Source of the DNA: Sycon ciliatum
Lineage: Eukaryota; Porifera; Calcarea; Leucosolenida; Sycettidae
DNA: 64,000 nucleotides
Reading direction: 5' to 3'
Assembly (NCBI RefSeq): GCF_964019385.1
Contig: NC_088643.1
Location: forward strand, 44,385,214-44,449,213
A program made the translations under genes and the position numbers. The notes beneath the pieces were generated by a model. The model saw only the letters and a program-made list of their open reading frames with translations. It was not told the DNA's origin and ran no database searches. This document shows positions 9,657-20,497 of this stretch, piece after piece. Within the stretch, counting starts at the first letter, position 1. Each line of letters opens with the position of its first letter.

Positions 9657-12562
9657 ACACCAGCTGCGCAAGGACATACCCAGTAATGAAGCTCCTGCTG
9701 ACAAATGCTTTTGGGCTGCTGTCAAAGTTTGGAGCCTGCCAGCATGCTGTTGCACGGAGCAGATCTGACATCGCCATCGTAACAGAGACTAAACTCACCC
9801 CGGAGAAAGCCTCACTATCTGACTCCTCCATGCCGGGCTTCCACCCACCCCTCCGACTTGACCGATCTGCTCAAGGTGGCGGAGTTGCAGTCTGGGTCCG
9901 GGACTCCCTCTCCTTTGACCACCTGAGTGACATCAACTGCCATGGCCATGAGGTCATCTGGCTTTGCCTGCACCTGGACAATGGCCAGAAAGTAGTTGTA
10001 TGTGCAGTGTACCGACCCGGGTCGTGCCCTGGACAAGATGTCTCTCTGCTTGAGTATCTTGACTCAGTCATGGATCAAGCTCGATCTCTCGGGAACAGCG
10101 TCGTGATAGCCGGGGACTTAAATGTTCATAATGAAAGCTGGCTATGCAGCACGAAGACTACACCGGCTGGTGAATACATGGAAGAACTCTCTGCGTTCCA
10201 CGGGCTCCACCAGCACGTTACTCAACCGACACGTGGTGAGAACACCCTGGACCTCATACTCAGCGACTTCTCGGAGACCTCAGTGGTGGTAAATGTACTG
10301 GACCCCATTGGAGCATCAGACCATGCCACCGTTGTGGCCACTTTTGATGCCACCCCACTCCGCGAACCACCGACTAAACGGCGCGTTTGGAGGTATGCTC
10401 AGGCAGACTGGGGCCGGCTTCGGCACTTCTACTCAACAGCAAACTGGGATATATCAGAAGACCCCGAGGCGTCGTGCAGATCAGTAACCGCTGTTGTCAT
10501 GGAAGGCATGAATCGCTTCATTCCACACAAAGAACTTTCGACGAAACCAACAGATCCATCCTGGTGGACGCCGGAATGCTCAGCCGCTACCCAGGCAAAG
10601 AAGAATGCATGGAACCGTCTCAGGAGACACCCCACCTGCCACCAGCAACTCATTGACTACAATGCCAAAGTCCGAGCCTCTGCCAATTGCCTTCGTCTCG
10701 CAAAGCAGGCAGAATCTGCCCGCATCCGAGATCGGCTCAAACATGGATCACTGCGAAACAAGCAATGGTGGTCACTCCTGAAGCAAGCTGCAGGCTCTGG
10801 CCGCAGCTCGTCTATCCCTGTCCTACGCAATGCCCAGGGTAGAGAATATGTCACCAACCAGGAAAAGGCTACTTGCTTTGGAGAATTCTTTGCGAGCAAA
10901 TGCAGTCTGGGTGATCAAGATCTACAGCACTCCGACCTTCTTGACCTTCCTCCTAGGTGTACATCTGCCCTGACAACTGTCCGATTTCGGGAAGTGACAG
11001 TCCAGCGCCAGCTCCGCCAGCTGGATCCAACCAAGGCTACCGGACCCGATGGCATCCCTGCCAGAGTTCTGAAGCAGTGCTCAAAAGTTTTGGCTGCACC
11101 ACTTGCCAAGCTGTTCTCACTCTGTTTTTCGGTGCCATGTCCAGCCCTCTCTCTCGAAAGTAGCCCGTGTGGTCCCGATACACAAAAAGCAATCTCATTC
11201 TGCTGTTAAGAACTACCGACCTGTGTCCTTGTTATCTGTTGTCTCCAAAGTCATGGAGAAGATTGTCAACACTGCCATAATCAATCATCTTGAGCATGAA
11301 AAGGCTCTGTCCATCCACCAGTACGGATTCCGGCAGGGGCTCAGCACATCTGACCTTCTCACGTCTCTCAACCACTCCTGGGTCTCCGAAGTCAACCGTG
11401 GTGGCGCAGTCCGCGTGCTGGCTGTCGACATAGCAGGAGCATTCGACAAAGTTTCACACCGAGGCGTGCTCCACAAGGCTGCGTCATATGGCATCACTGG
11501 TCCCCTCCTCAACTGGCTGTCTGACTACCTGTATGACAGGAAGTTGCAGGCAGTAGTCGGCGGAGCATCTTCAGAACCATACAAGATTGATGCTGGGGTC
11601 CCACAAGGGAGCATCCTTGGGCCCACACTGTTTTTGCTGTACGTGAATGACGCCTGCGACGTCCTACCGGAAGGGATCACTCCGGCTGTTTACGCAGATG
11701 ACACCACGCTTTATGCCCACATCCCAACGCCACATGCTGTGACAGAAGTGTGCCGCAACCTCCAAGCTGGTGTGGATGCACTTGCTGAATGGGGTGCTCA
11801 GTGGCGCGTCACTTTTGAGCCAACGAAATCACAGGCCATGACTGTGTCCCGCCACCGCAGACCCTGGGAGACACCACCCATCAAGTTCAACGGCACAGCG
11901 GTCCCAGAATGCTCGCGGCTGAAGCTCCTTGGAGTGACGTTTGATGCCCATCTAACATACTCGGAGCATCTTCGAGGAACTGCAGTGCGTGCCACACAGC
12001 GAATTGGTTTCTTCCGGAAGGCGTGCCATGTCCTGGACCCACCGGGCCGGGCCACAGCATACCGGGGGTTCATTCGGCCTCTAATGGAGTACTGTCCACT
12101 TGTATGGATGGGAGCTGCGGCTACCCATCTCTCACAGCTGGACCGAGTCCAGCATCGCGCCCTCACCCTGATTGGGACAGGGGCTGCAATGGACACTCTG
12201 TCCCTACGGCGCCGTGTGGCCGGCCTCACAACTCTGTACAAGCTCCATTACATCGCAAGCCCGCCAGCTCTTACAGCGACACGCCCAGCCAGAGCCATCG
12301 CACCCGCCATCGCGCCTGCCACACGTCGCCGCTCGCAGCCAACCTTGCGCACGAGCTTCAACTCCAGACAGCCCTACCTGCCAGATCGTGCAGTGTTGCG
12401 CTGCGCTCTTTCCCGGAGTGCCTCATCGAAGCCTGGAATGAACTGCCAGCCACTCTCCTCCGCGATGCACCGTCTGCCAAAGGGATGCAGCAGTTCAAGG
12501 TTCAGACCTACCGCTACCTGAAACGGTCGGGTTGGTCATTGGCCACGGACATCGCCCCCTAG
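9653..12562 (+). pseudogene. LINE-2 endonuclease-reverse transcriptase ORF with two frame changes
   Basis: The N-terminal part is an APE-type endonuclease: IVTETKLTPE, VVCAVYRPGS, VVIAGDLNVHNESW, and GASDHATVVATF with its catalytic SDH. Then the RT: KATGPDGIPARVLK, NYRPVSLLSVVSKVME, LAVDIAGAFDKVSH, GVPQGSILGPTLFLLY, VYADDTTLYAH, LLGVTFDAHLTYSEH and the C-terminal IEAWNELP. The frame switches between about 11110 and 11160 and switches back around 12400-12412. Otherwise it is open. The enzyme nicks target DNA and copies the element RNA by target-primed reverse transcription. Confidence 0.85.
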
Positions 12563-13276
12563 GCTACTTCCAGTACGACCCTGTTCATGTTCTCGGAGCA
12601 CTCCCTTCTCATCAAACTCCCAATCCATCTGTCTTTATCTCTCTCTAACTCTCCTCCATTCTAACTCTAATCTTTCGTCAAATCTGCACGGCAATCAGCC
12701 CCTACTTTCGCCTCAGCATCATGATCTTGATACTGCTATATTTGTACTTGTTTGCGTACTTGTTTGCACTCATATCTTGGAATAACAAGTTTCCTGGTTT
12801 CCTACCCCCCCCCCCCCCTCCTCTCTTTCCTACCCTTAGAGTTCTTGCTCTCCTGCTCCCCTCCCCGCCCTTCCACTCCCCTTTTTTTGTTTCCTTTGGT
12901 GCACATGTGCAGCTGTGATGCCGAGACCCTTGGTCGGCTGAGCTTCACAGGTCCCACCCACTCCGTCCTGCTGGATATGTACCATCGTGTCGAGTTCTTC
13001 TCCTCATTTTAGTTCATCATGCAGTGAGTGTTCAATAGTAAAAAAAAAAAATCCTTTTCTCTTCATTTCTGACTCTTCTTCCTGGTTGTCATCGCTTTCA
13101 TAATATTGGGCAGAACTGCCCGTTTGACATGCGATGTAAATAAATAAACAACAACAACAACAACAACCATGGTAAAAGAAGGAGAAGATTATACACTGTA
13201 TACAACCCTGTAGCCGAAAAGCTATATTGATTAGTTTTTTGACTTGTAAGTATTATTATAATGGTGCACTCAGTCA

Positions 13277-14340
13277 TCAGCAGGCCCTCAGATTCACTTT
13301 AAATTCTTTCAATGATGCAGAAGTCTTCACTGAGTCGGGAAGTTGTAGCCACGCACAGTAGCCCTGAAAGAATGGCGATCTTGTGAATTGCGTTGACTTG
13401 GCCTTGGGAAGAGACACTTTGTTTCTGGTTGAGCGGCCCGAAACAAACCAGTTATAAGGCTTTATATGTTCAGGGACACAACCCAAGAGCATTCGATGAA
13501 CCAATATACAGAGGCAAGTTCGTCGGCGTTGCTCTAACGGAGTAGTCTGAGCTAATAAGTACAACTCATTGGAGAGAAAGGAAGGTTTCTTCGAGAACAA
13601 AATTTTTAGAACTTTCTTATGATGAACTTTTTAAATGGAATCGGATAAGACCTTAGCTAGGCCACACCAGGCTGTGGCAGCATATTCAAACAATGGAAGG
13701 AGATAAATTTTATATATAGCTGAACGGCACGGAATAGAGAGATGTTTACAATGACTTTTATTATAGCCAAGAGCACGGCTAACTTTATTACAAATGTAAT
13801 CTACATGAGCCGACCAGGACATGGATGAATCGAACATTACCCCTAGGTGTTTGTGCTCCTTTACCGTCTGAATTTCTGTGGGTGAATTGGGAAAGGTGAA
13901 CTTAAACATTGAGGCAGAATCTGTTAGAAACAGTACTCCGGTTTTTGAAACGTTTGCCTGACGCCTCCAATCCCAAGGTGTTTGTGCTGATCGACTATTG
14001 AGAGACAGGTACGGTCATCAGGGAACGTGAAAGGCGAGGGACTTAATACAGACAAGTCACTATTGGGACGAGGAGGAAAGCAGAGAATAGCGGTTTTAGA
14101 TGCGTTTGGCTTCAGCTTCCAGAGCGTCAACCAATTGACAACTTTGTTGATGTGGGTCTGCAATGTGACAGATGCAGCTGAAAGTGAAGAGGAGGAAACA
14201 TGCAGTGCTGTATCATCTGCGTAGAGGTAGGTATGTGGAAGGGAGGCCAGATCGTTTACATAGTCATAAATGATGAAAAGCAGAGGACCTAATACAGAAC
14301 CTTGGGGGACACCAGATATTGTCAAGGTGAACGCCGAGGT
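13277..14340 (-). mobile_element. 5'-truncated LINE (LINE-3), reverse transcriptase C-terminal half
   Basis: Reading leftwards from 14325: GVPQGSVLGPLLFIIY, HTYLYADDTALHVSSS, LKPNASKTAILCF, then HKHLG. In a different frame from 13909 come FKFTFPNSPTEIQTV, KEHKHLGVMFDSSMSW, YLLPLFEYAATAW, then a C-terminal piece (13600-13277). The segment ending in HKHLG occurs twice in diverged form, so two copies of the family, or a partial duplication, meet near 13910-13990. No endonuclease is present. Confidence 0.75.
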
Positions 14341-14865
14341 AGCGCGCAGAAGACGCTGAAGGGAGGATACAGTCGCCGCTCTTGATTGATTTTATTTGGA
14401 TTCGCGAGACCAAACGAGCAGGAGTGCTCAATAACAGGGTAGCGAATGGTTGAGTTGTGCTATGTGACAATGTAGTGTGTGCGTGGAGGGGGGGGGGGGG
14501 GGGATCTGCAGAGGCCCAATACAATGTAAGGGGATGGGAGGAGAGAAGGCCAGCGGAGAGTCAAATTCAGAAGAGGGAGGAGAGAATAGCTGAAGTACAC
14601 GGTTACTGAGCGAATTCAAATAAACCAAACAAACAGCAAAACAAGTACACAGCTCACGAGAATAAAGAGGACTGGAGCACAGAATTGAACTGCTGATGTA
14701 CACAGCTGACGAGAATAAAGACAGGAGCACAGAAATGAACGGGAGGCAGTCTACGAAGTGGTGGTACCATCGGTGCATGCACCACCGTACATTATCATAT
14801 TATCGGCGCGGCTTTGCAAAGTTTGTGGCTACTGAATACCATGGTATGACCAATTGTGTAGCAGT
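14341..14865. repeat. poly(G) run and partial duplication between LINEs
   Basis: Contains 16 G residues at 14488-14503 and an imperfect direct duplication of about 45 bp (GTACACAGCT.ACGAGAATAA, starting near 14645 and 14698). No gene recognised. Confidence 0.6.
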
Positions 14866-16075
14866 CTACAACGTGTAGGGAATGGCAGCTCGGCGGAATG
14901 CTGGGATGTTGCCCATGGCTCGCACCGTGTCAGGTATATGGTTCCATAACAGGCAACCGCGAGATGCCGGTCGGCATTGGCCTGCTCGGCTTCTGGCTAT
15001 TGGTTCTTGCAGGCCCAGACTGCGCTGAAGGCGAGTTGCTCCGCAGTTGCTGACAAACAGTGCCTGCAGAGCAGGACTGGCACGGTTATGAACGCACCGC
15101 CATACCAGCACGAGCACTTGACTTTTACTTCCTGTACATGCTGCTGGGGAGAGATAGTCAGAACCTTGCTCTTGGCGACGTTCAAGATGAGGCCTCGAGA
15201 CTTCAGCCAATCGGCCAGAGCAGTTGCCGCTGTGGTGAGGGTTCTGGACGCTTCCGCCGCTGAGGCCTGGGAGTAGGCCTTGGCGGATAATGCTCGAAAA
15301 GGTGGCAGATTCTGCTCGAAAAGCAGTGAAATTGGCAGAACCAAACAAACCTTATGGCGGGCAATTCCTCGAATTCTGCTCCATTTCTTTATCCGCATAC
15401 CAACCATGCATGAAACTTACCAGAAAAAGTACCGAATTCTGCCAATTTTTCTGCCGGCATTATTCGCCAAGGCCTACCTGGGAGTCGTACAGGGCCGGCT
15501 ATGTCATCTACAAATTGTACACTTGGCACAGGCGAGGAAACCAAAGGGACATCTCGTGTGTACATAATGAAAGGACAGGGCCGAGAACAGAGCCTTGGGG
15601 CACTCCGCAGGTGAAAGCCAGAGCAGCGTTGGTTGAAGGCGAGATGAGGATCTGCTGCTTGCGGCCGGACAAGTAGTCGACGAACCAACTGAGGGCATTT
15701 CCAGAAATCCCAACCCCAAGCCAAGGAGGTCTCGGATCAACTTGTCCAGTGCCGTGGTGCACTTTGTCAAAGGCCTTCGACATGTCTAATACTAGTAATA
15801 GGCACAGCCCTGTGATCTTGCCACTGTCTCTCGCCTTCTGCAGATTATCCGTCAGCACACAGAGGGCGTCTTCCGTAGAACATTTCTTGCGGAAGGCAAA
15901 TTGTGTTTCGGGCAGTGCCTTGGTCAAGTCCAAATGACGAACTAACTGGCGTTGCACTACCCTCTCCAGCAACTCTGGACACTACTGGGAGAAGGGATAC
16001 AGGTTCGTGGGGACTGATGGGTCACCGGCCAAGTAATAGTTGTACAGTGGCACGACAGACGCCTTCTTGACTTTC
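14866..16075 (-). mobile_element. 5'-truncated CR1/Jockey-group LINE (LINE-4), split by a hAT MITE
   Basis: From about 16075 leftwards: decayed fingers (KKASVVPLYNYYLAGD), LERVVQRQLVRHLD, TQFAFRKKCSTEDAL, VLDMSKAFDKVHH, LSWFVDYLSGRKQQ, GVPQGSVLGPVL. A 203-bp MITE (15274-15476) then interrupts it. Beyond it come TALADWLKSRGLIL, VAKSKVLTI and the C-terminus LWNHIPDTVRAMGNIPAFRR ending near 14866. There are several stops and frame changes; it is a dead copy. Confidence 0.75.
15274..15476. mobile_element. hAT-like MITE, 203 bp (TAGGCCTTGGCG termini)
   Basis: The ends TAGGCCTTGGCG...CGCCAAGGCCTA are bounded by a perfect 8-bp target duplication, CCTGGGAG (15266-15273 and 15477-15484), the hAT hallmark. 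It sits inside LINE-4, so it is younger than that copy. Its interior is closely similar to the element at 53034-53278 (shared CTGCTCGAAAAGCAGTGAAA and CCGAATTCTGCCAATTTTTC), which carries an extra hairpin insertion absent here. Confidence 0.8.
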
Positions 16076-16308
16076 TTGTGACAATCATCAGTAGAGGTTA
16101 TCGTCACTAGTGACAGTACTCTACGTGCTTGCGTCGATCGGATGTGTGTCAAGATGAGACATTAATTTTGCTTCGGGGTAGAGTTCGTAGATTAGAGATT
16201 ACCGTTCACTGTCACATGACCATGATGTATGCATGACTCGTGTAGATGTCTACTACTACTACTAGTACTAGTAGTAGTAGTGATAGGCATAGCGATACTG
16301 TTTAGTAA

Positions 16309-16672
16309 GGCCAAACTAAAGAAGGTGTGTGGTTCGACTCACCCGACCGACCGTAACTTTTTTTCGGCGGGCTGTCGTGTGACTGACGTACGTGGACTGA
16401 ACACGTCCACGTCTACGTGCTGTGCTGCGTGAGTCTGCGGACGCAGGCGGCTCCTTTTGGACTTGACTTGTACATGTAGTTGTACTGCAGTGCAGTGCAG
16501 TGAGTGGTACGACTGCTGCCTTGTGCTGGTAGTAGAGTCTACTCGATACGCGTATACATATATACAGTGTATTTACATGTACTAAAAAATATATTAAAAA
16601 AAAAAATCCGCCCGCCCGCCCGTAAAAAAAATGTCCATGTTAGTCGAACCACACACCTTCTTTAGTTTGGCC
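16309..16672. mobile_element. Harbinger-like MITE, 364 bp, upstream of the Na+/K+-ATPase
   Basis: The terminal inverted repeats GGCCAAACTAAAGAAGG and CCTTCTTTAGTTTGGCC continue through GTGTGTGGTTCGACT on both arms. The target duplication is TAA (16306-16308 and 16673-16675). It ends about 420 bp before the ATPase start codon, so it lies in or near the promoter. Confidence 0.75.
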
Positions 16673-17030
16673 TAATACTAATAAGTAATAGTCAGACTGA
16701 ATGTCTGTTGATAGTCATAGTCATACTATGGCCATGATCATGACGTGTTGGAGGTCAAAATGCATTGTGCGATATGCATGTGCATGCAGTCTGCATGCAG
16801 CCGCCCATTTTACAAACCTTTTGTCAAAGAACTGATGTGGTCACAACTCGAGGAGCTTGGCTGTGTGCATGCTGGACTAGTGGTAGACCAGGTAGACACC
16901 GACTCGGCAGGATTGGCGAATCTTGCGCTCCGGAGGTTGTTTGCGGCTCTCGCCTCCATCCACCTCCCCCATCCGGGCCTTGCTTGAGGGACACTCTACC
17001 GTAGCCGCTATTTACATAGGTCAGACAAAG

Positions 17031-17092
17031 GCGGGGGCGGGCGGCAGAAGGCGTCGGACGCACAGCGAAGCCAAACAAATCTTTGGTTCGCC
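17031..17092 (+). promoter_or_regulatory. GC-rich 5' leader of the Na+/K+-ATPase gene
   Basis: A GC-box-like GGGGCGG at 17034-17040, then a purine/GC-rich leader to the ATG. The start context GCCATGGCTGC is a strong Kozak site. No TATA box is obvious. That this is the promoter is inference. Confidence 0.3.
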
Positions 17093-20000
17093 ATGGCTGC
17101 CGAGGATGAAAATATCGAAATGGATTTCTTGGATGGTCCAACAGTGGCCCAGGTGGCATTGAGATCTGCCAGCTTTCGCATGGCCACCAGCAAGCGACGT
17201 GGAGATGATGACGACTCGAAAGAGGAGAAGAAAAAGAAGAAGGCTGCAGACGCTACGACCGAGGGCAAGCAAGGTGTATACCGTAGAAGCTCAATGAGCA
17301 GAGCGGAGAGCTATCAAGTAGCAACGGATGGACCGAATCTGTTTCTGCACCCTGAGCTGGACAGCCCCAGCAAGAAACGACCGTTCCTCTATGGGGACGA
17401 AGACGAAGAGGAAAGCGTGTTCCTTGATCCTGAAGAGCAGCGGGAGAGATTACGACGTCCGAAACGACAGCGAAAGCCTCGCCATGGGACCAAGAAGGAC
17501 AAAGGCAAGAAGAAACTAGAGGGCCTGAAGAAAGAAATCGATGTGGACTTTCACACGGTCGAGCTGAGTGTGCTGGTGGACAGGTTCAGTACCGATGTAG
17601 TGAGAGGCATGACTTCGGAGCGCGCTGAGCAACGCCTGCTGGAGGACGGTCCGAACGCGTTGACGCCTCCGCCAGCCACACCAGAGTGGAAGAAATTCCT
17701 GGCGGCGATGTTCGGCGATGGATTCTCGCTGTTGCTGTGGTTTGGCAGCGTCTTGTGTTTCTTTGCTTACATCATTACAGTAGCAATATCGGATGAAGAA
17801 GCACCACGAGACAATCTGTACTTGGGCAGTGTGCTGGGTGGCGTTGTCATTATCACTGGATTCTTCTCCTATTTTCAAGAGTCGAAAAGTTCCAAAATCA
17901 TGGATAGCTTCAAGAAAATGGTGCCGCCGACTGCAATGGTGATCCGTGACGGCAAAACCAAGCCAATACAGGCCGCAAACTTAGTGGTGGGTGATGTTGT
18001 GGAGGTGAAGTTTGGCGATCGGATACCTGGCGACATTCGCATCCTGGAGTCGTCCGGCCTGAAGGTGGACAACTCGTCACTGACTGGTGAGTCCGAGCCG
18101 CAGTCACGCATCCCGGAATGCACGCACAAGAACCCACTGGAAACCAAGAACCTGGCGTTCTACTCGACCAACGCGCTCGAAGGCACCGCCAGGGGTATGA
18201 TTGTGCAGGTCGGTGACATGACTGTCGTCGGCCGTATTGCTAATCTGGCCAGCGGCGTGGACAGCGGGCCAACGCCGATATCCATTGAGATTGCGCATTT
18301 CATACACATCATCTCGGCAGTGGCCATCTTCCTCGGCGTCACGTTCTTCATCATTGCCATGGCACTGGACTACTACTGGCTGGATGCAGTCATATTCTTG
18401 ATCGGCATCATTGTGGCCAATGTACCCGAGGGTCTACTGGCAACAGTGACCGTCTGTCTGACTCTGACAGCTAAGAGAATGGCCGCGAAGAACTGCTTGG
18501 TGCGTAACCTGGAGGCCGTGGAGACGCTGGGCTCGACGTCTTGCATCTGCTCCGATAAGACGGGCACGCTGACGCAGAACCGCATGACCGTGGCACACAT
18601 GTTCTACGACATGAAGATGTACGAGGCGGACACGAGCGACGACCAGTCGCATGGAACGCCGGACAAGGCCTCTCCAACCTGGTGGGCGCTGGCACACGTC
18701 GCCGGACTGTGCAACCGAGCCACGTTTGGCGAGGGCCAGGAAGCCGACCCCATCATGTCCAGAGTGTGCAACGGTGATGCGTCCGAGTCGGCGCTACTGA
18801 AATGCATTGAGCTGAGCTGGGGAAAAGTCGAGCAGCTGAGAGAGAACAATCCGAAAATTGCTGAGATCCCGTTCAACTCGGCCAACAAGTACCAGATCAG
18901 CATCCATGATCAGAAAAGCAAGCCGTCCTACCTGCTGGTGATGAAGGGCGCACCGGAGCGCATCATGGACCGCTGCAGCAAGGTCATGGTGCGCGGCAAG
19001 GAACAGCCGCTCACGCCAGAGTACCGTGCGCAGTGCGACAAAGCCTGCGAAGACCTTGGCGGACTAGGAGAGCGCGTGCTGGGCTTCTGTCACCTGTTCT
19101 TGGACCCGGAGCAGTACCCACCGGGATTCGAATTCAACACGGACGTGGTCAACTTCCCAATGGAGGATCTGTGCTTTGTTGGCCTAATGGCCATGGTCGA
19201 TCCACCCAGGGATGCCGTGCCAGATGCCGTGAAGAAGTGCCGTACGGCCGGCATCAAGGTTATCATGGTGACGGGAGATTACCCGGTTACAGCAGCTGCC
19301 ATCGCCCGGCAAGTGGGCATCATATCGGACAACTCCGAGACCGCGGAAGACATTGCCCGGCGTGAGAATGTGCCAGTATCCAGTATCAACCCCAAGCGTG
19401 CTAAGGCAGCCGTCGTCCATGGCTCTACTCTCAGAGACATGCCACCGGAGAAGCTGGACAGGATCTTGAAGACGCATCAGGAGATCGTCTTTGCGCGCAC
19501 ATCGCCGCAGCAGAAGCTGCTGATCGTGGAGGGTTGCCAACGACTTGGCCATGTCGTCGCGGTCACCGGTGATGGTGTCAACGACTCTCCGGCGCTAAAA
19601 CGAGCTGACATTGGCGTTGCCATGGGAATTGCAGGATCAGATGTGTCCAAACAGGCAGCCGACATGATCCTGATGGACGACAACTTTGCATCTATTGTGA
19701 CTGGCGTTGAAGAGGGTCGTATCATCTTCGACAACCTGAAGAAGTCCATTGCGTACACGCTGACATCCAACATTCCCGAGATCTCCCCGTTCCTTCTGTT
19801 CATCATCGCCAGTATACCATTGCCGCTGGGAACCATTACAATTCTCTTCATCGATCTGGGAACAGACATGGTCCCTGCCATTTCACTGGCCTACGAGCAA
19901 GCCGAGTCGGACATCATGAGTCGTAAGCCGCGTGACGCTAAGCAGGATCGACTTGTCAACCAGCGCTTGATCAGCCTGGCTTACGGTCAAATTGGCATGA

Positions 20001-20497
20001 TTCAAGCGGCAGCGGGCTTCTTCACCTACTTTGTTGTGATGGCCGAGAATGGCTTTTTGCCCGGCAAGCTGGTGGGCTTGCGCGCTGATTGGGATAATCG
20101 TGACAATCTGATGGTCGAGGACAGCTATGGGCAGCAATGGACATACGATACGCGCAAGAAGCTGGAATACACCTGCCACACGGCGTTCTTCGTCAGCATT
20201 GTGATCGTGCAGTGGGCTGACCTGCTCATCTCCAAGACCCGCCGCAACTCACTCTTCCAGCAGGGCATGCGTAATCACATGCTGACGTTCGGCCTCTTCT
20301 TCGAGACGGCAGTGGCATGCCTGTTCGCCTACACGCCGGGCTTGGGGACGGCCCTTCGCACGTACCCGCTTCGTGGCACCTGGTGGCTGGCTGCTATGCC
20401 CTTCAGCTTGGCGATCTTCATCTATGATGAGTGCAGAAAGTACATGTTACGCAAGCAGCCGCCTGGTGGCTTCTTCGAGCGTGAGACATACTACTAG
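17093..20497 (+). CDS. Na+/K+-transporting ATPase alpha subunit, intronless
   Basis: A 1134-residue P-type IIC ATPase, the catalytic subunit that exports 3 Na+ and imports 2 K+ per ATP at the plasma membrane. M1 is about 208-236 and M2 about 243-265. The actuator motif TGES is at 331-334 and PEGLL in M4 at about 445. The phosphorylated Asp of DKTGT is residue 488, the nucleotide-site motif KGAPER is near 617, and TGDGVND is at 825-831. M5-M6 ([30 protein letters not shown]) are well conserved. The C-terminus is ERETYY, diagnostic of Na+/K+ pumps. Motifs sit about 119 residues later than in vertebrate alpha subunits because of a Lys/Asp/Glu-rich N-terminal extension. DNLYLG at the M1-M2 loop end is conserved; the upstream ouabain-site border residue differs from the usual Gln. 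The whole gene is one exon, with strong Kozak context. Confidence 0.97.
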   Translation: MAAEDENIEMDFLDGPTVAQVALRSASFRMATSKRRGDDDDSKEEKKKKKAADATTEGKQGVYRRSSMSRAESYQVATDGPNLFLHPELDSPSKKRPFLYGDEDEEESVFLDPEEQRERLRRPKRQRKPRHGTKKDKGKKKLEGLKKEIDVDFHTVELSVLVDRFSTDVVRGMTSERAEQRLLEDGPNALTPPPATPEWKKFLAAMFGDGFSLLLWFGSVLCFFAYIITVAISDEEAPRDNLYLGSVLGGVVIITGFFSYFQESKSSKIMDSFKKMVPPTAMVIRDGKTKPIQAANLVVGDVVEVKFGDRIPGDIRILESSGLKVDNSSLTGESEPQSRIPECTHKNPLETKNLAFYSTNALEGTARGMIVQVGDMTVVGRIANLASGVDSGPTPISIEIAHFIHIISAVAIFLGVTFFIIAMALDYYWLDAVIFLIGIIVANVPEGLLATVTVCLTLTAKRMAAKNCLVRNLEAVETLGSTSCICSDKTGTLTQNRMTVAHMFYDMKMYEADTSDDQSHGTPDKASPTWWALAHVAGLCNRATFGEGQEADPIMSRVCNGDASESALLKCIELSWGKVEQLRENNPKIAEIPFNSANKYQISIHDQKSKPSYLLVMKGAPERIMDRCSKVMVRGKEQPLTPEYRAQCDKACEDLGGLGERVLGFCHLFLDPEQYPPGFEFNTDVVNFPMEDLCFVGLMAMVDPPRDAVPDAVKKCRTAGIKVIMVTGDYPVTAAAIARQVGIISDNSETAEDIARRENVPVSSINPKRAKAAVVHGSTLRDMPPEKLDRILKTHQEIVFARTSPQQKLLIVEGCQRLGHVVAVTGDGVNDSPALKRADIGVAMGIAGSDVSKQAADMILMDDNFASIVTGVEEGRIIFDNLKKSIAYTLTSNIPEISPFLLFIIASIPLPLGTITILFIDLGTDMVPAISLAYEQAESDIMSRKPRDAKQDRLVNQRLISLAYGQIGMIQAAAGFFTYFVVMAENGFLPGKLVGLRADWDNRDNLMVEDSYGQQWTYDTRKKLEYTCHTAFFVSIVIVQWADLLISKTRRNSLFQQGMRNHMLTFGLFFETAVACLFAYTPGLGTALRTYPLRGTWWLAAMPFSLAIFIYDECRKYMLRKQPPGGFFERETYY

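Larger units (their letters stand above)
9417..13168 (+). mobile_element. near full-length CR1/L2/Jockey-group LINE (LINE-2)
   Basis: About 3.75 kb: short 5' region, endonuclease-reverse transcriptase ORF (9653-12562), 3' UTR and a tail of AAATAAATAAA followed by CAA repeats (about 13137-13168). A perfect 6-bp hairpin GGGCAG/CTGCCC lies near 13109-13122, just before the tail, where LINE RTs are known to recognise 3' structures. Only a few frame breaks interrupt the ORF, so this is a relatively young copy. A diverged relative (LINE-5) is at 39011-40150. Confidence 0.85.
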
